In this document: positions 62,457 through 64,000 of the stretch, one piece after another
Numbering within the stretch: position 1 is the stretch's first letter
Layout of the letters: each line of letters opens with the position of its first letter
Source of the DNA: Psilocybe azurescens
Taxonomy: Eukaryota; Basidiomycota; Agaricomycetes; Agaricales; Agrocybaceae
Reading direction: 5' to 3'
Length of the DNA stretch: 64,000 nucleotides
NCBI GenBank assembly: GCA_023853785.1
Contig: JAJIRX010000181.1
Coordinates: forward strand, 124,001-188,000
Notes under the pieces: model-generated
Told to the model about the DNA's origin: nothing
Databases searched by the model: none
The model's input: only the letters and a program-made list of their open reading frames with translations
Position numbers and translations under genes: made by a program

Positions 62457-63314
62457 TCAGCATAAGCAGGGCAAATGTATCGTCTGCAATGTACAACTTA
62501 CCCCTGCGGGGGTATCATTGCCTGTCTGAAGGTATAAGGTATATATAGTAGACGAGCTGGTGGAGCATGCAATGAAATTGAGTTGTCTGGGATTGGTGGT
62601 GATAATTGTATCGCCTTCCAGACCCCAGTTCGTAGTAGTGGCAGTGGCGTCGAATGTCAGAGTCTTGTACGACGCTGTTCCACCATTGTCAAGGTTCAGA
62701 TAGAGTTTTGAACCGTCTGCCTGATTGAGAGAAATGGTGCCACTGATTGTGAAAAGGGCAGCTGAGGCTTCCGGACCTAGAACAGCGACACCGCCTATAT
62801 CAAAAGGGTGACTGAGAATATATCCAACGAAATCATGAAACGCAGAAATAACTTACCAGAATTCTGGAGATAGAAATGATATACTGGCGCCTGGACGGAA
62901 CGTATCTGAGATCCCGTGGGGGCGGCACCAGTAGCTGTTGTCGTAGCAGTAGTCGTTGTTCCTCCACCGATAGTCGTTGTACTTTTAGTTGTCGTACTGA
63001 TACTCGTAATGGTACTAGTACTTTGAGGTATCGTCACGGTTGCAGTGCCGGGTAAGCATTGTGAATAATCTGAAGGTTCAATGAGCGCTCGTGAGGTTGA
63101 GCGTCAGTTTGAACATACAAGAGTTACTGAATGTGCATGTATAGCCAGATACACAAGTTGTCGCCCCACTCCTGTGCAGCTGTATAAGCTTTCGTCACTA
63201 GTATTGTTCAACAACAACTGACCAGCCTTGACCACCACACTGGCCATATGCTCCTGACTGAGCATGGACTTCGTACAGGAGGAAGCTTAGCGCCGCCACA
63301 ACTGCGATCTTCAT
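62457..63314 (-). CDS. Secreted CBM1 (fungal cellulose-binding) protein
   Basis: Signal peptide MKIAVVAALSFLLYEVHA, then a complete CBM1 split over three exons: QSGAYGQCGGQGW, SGATTCVSGYTCTFSNS, YYSQCLPG, with the four cysteines and aromatic face residues. A Thr/Ser-rich linker (62940-63040) leads to a C-terminal region of about 120 residues (GGVAVLGPEASAALFTISG and QLNFIACSTSSSTIYTLYLQ) without a recognised catalytic domain. The first intron uses a GTCAGT donor (63222). Stop placed at 62457-62459. It should bind cellulose or chitin; whether it has enzymatic activity is unknown. Confidence 0.82.
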
Positions 63315-63376
63315 CGTAGAATGTATATCGACAGAAGAAATTACTATGTGTCGATTCGTTTGTGGTCCTGAGGACG

Positions 63377-63382
63377 TTTATA
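63377..63382 (-). promoter_or_regulatory. Possible TATA box of the CBM1 gene
   Basis: TATAAA on the minus strand, about 63 bp upstream of the start codon at 63314, a usual distance for a strongly regulated secreted-protein gene. Confidence 0.4.
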
Positions 63383-64000
63383 TCGATTTCGGGTATAAAA
63401 TGGGTATTTTCCGCGTCAATCTGATGTCACAAGAACAGCGAGACCCAAGGAAGATAGTCGGCGGGAGTATCTTCGGTCTTCTGAGTGTAGAGGGCGAGCA
63501 TTTATATAGCAAATAAGAGAAAGCCCGGAGAGTGAGTCGGTCTGCCCATTCGTTTCACAGATATATGAAGAAGACCGAACGTCCAAAGACATCACCGTCC
63601 TTCTGTCTTCCTTCAGGCCTCCGAGTGCATTGATGATTATCTGGGAATTCGTAGTATAATATAACGACAAGACTAAAGAGAGATACACTTTATGCATATT
63701 GATATTGAAATGCTGCAGTCGTTGTGATCTTTGTAGAGATTGTATGCACTAGTAGTCGTGTACCGTCAACATTAAGTAGTACCACTGGTAAGCCACTGGT
63801 GTTGCTTGTCAAGAAGTTCTGGATCATTGGTATAGTCAATTCCGTCAGGTCACAGTAATACACATGCCTGATTCAATGACCATATTTTTTTTGTCAGAAG
63901 GGGTTTAAAAAGCGGGACAACCAAGGATGGCAATTGGGCCACAGACTTCGGAGGTTGGAAAGACGACCAACTTGCCGAACATTCATGATTAGTAATATTA
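63383..64000. other. Right-end intergenic region
   Basis: Holds the distal promoter of the CBM1 gene. A 93-codon minus frame (63416-63697) begins with a hydrophobic run but has no family, splice or codon support, so it is not called. No gene is seen up to the window edge. Confidence 0.45.

Overview
The window reads as nuclear DNA of a filamentous basidiomycete, most likely an Agaricomycete. Genes lie close together on both strands and are cut by many short GT-AG introns of about 45-70 bp. The families fit a wood- or litter-dwelling mushroom: a CBM1 secreted protein, a PL14-type lyase and a KRE6/SKN1 glucan-synthesis protein sit beside ordinary housekeeping genes. No prokaryotic, organellar or CRISPR signal was seen.

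Layout. From 1 to about 5131 there is one AT-rich minus-strand gene that runs off the left edge. It resembles a DDE transposase carrying a WRN-type 3'-5' exonuclease domain, and it is interrupted by three frameshifts and one in-frame stop. It is followed by six copies of an 18-bp tandem repeat (5373-5480). From 5.6 to 23 kb lie allantoinase, an ADCK1/Mcp2-like ABC1 kinase, a SUB1/PC4 coactivator and, divergent from SUB1, a 12-kb HECT ubiquitin ligase of the TOM1/HUWE1 type. From 23 to 33 kb lie a zinc-independent quinone oxidoreductase, an RRN5-like SANT protein, an AMP-forming acyl-CoA synthetase and RNA polymerase II subunit RPB3. From 33 to 50.6 kb lie an EF-hand MscS channel, the Qa-SNARE TLG2, a 57-residue Cys-rich protein, NAR1, a PL14-type secreted protein, an AVT amino-acid transporter, phosphomevalonate kinase, ferrochelatase and an SNG1/DUF3533 membrane protein. 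From 51.5 to 63.3 kb lie a RING-H2 membrane ligase, a small unassigned membrane protein, an NFKBIL1-like J-domain-related protein, a GTPBP1-type GTPase, KRE6/SKN1 and a CBM1 protein.

The genes do not form a pathway cluster. This is a conserved housekeeping neighbourhood with one mobile-element-like gene at its left end.

The strongest global signal is technical or evolutionary. Eighteen single-base frame breaks, nearly all in short homopolymers, cut conserved genes, including probably essential ones (NAR1, HEM15, TOM1). The simplest reading is uncorrected long-read or pyrosequencing errors, so the frameshifts in the transposase-like gene are not by themselves proof of decay. All intron-exon joins were worked out by eye; spans are first to last coding base.
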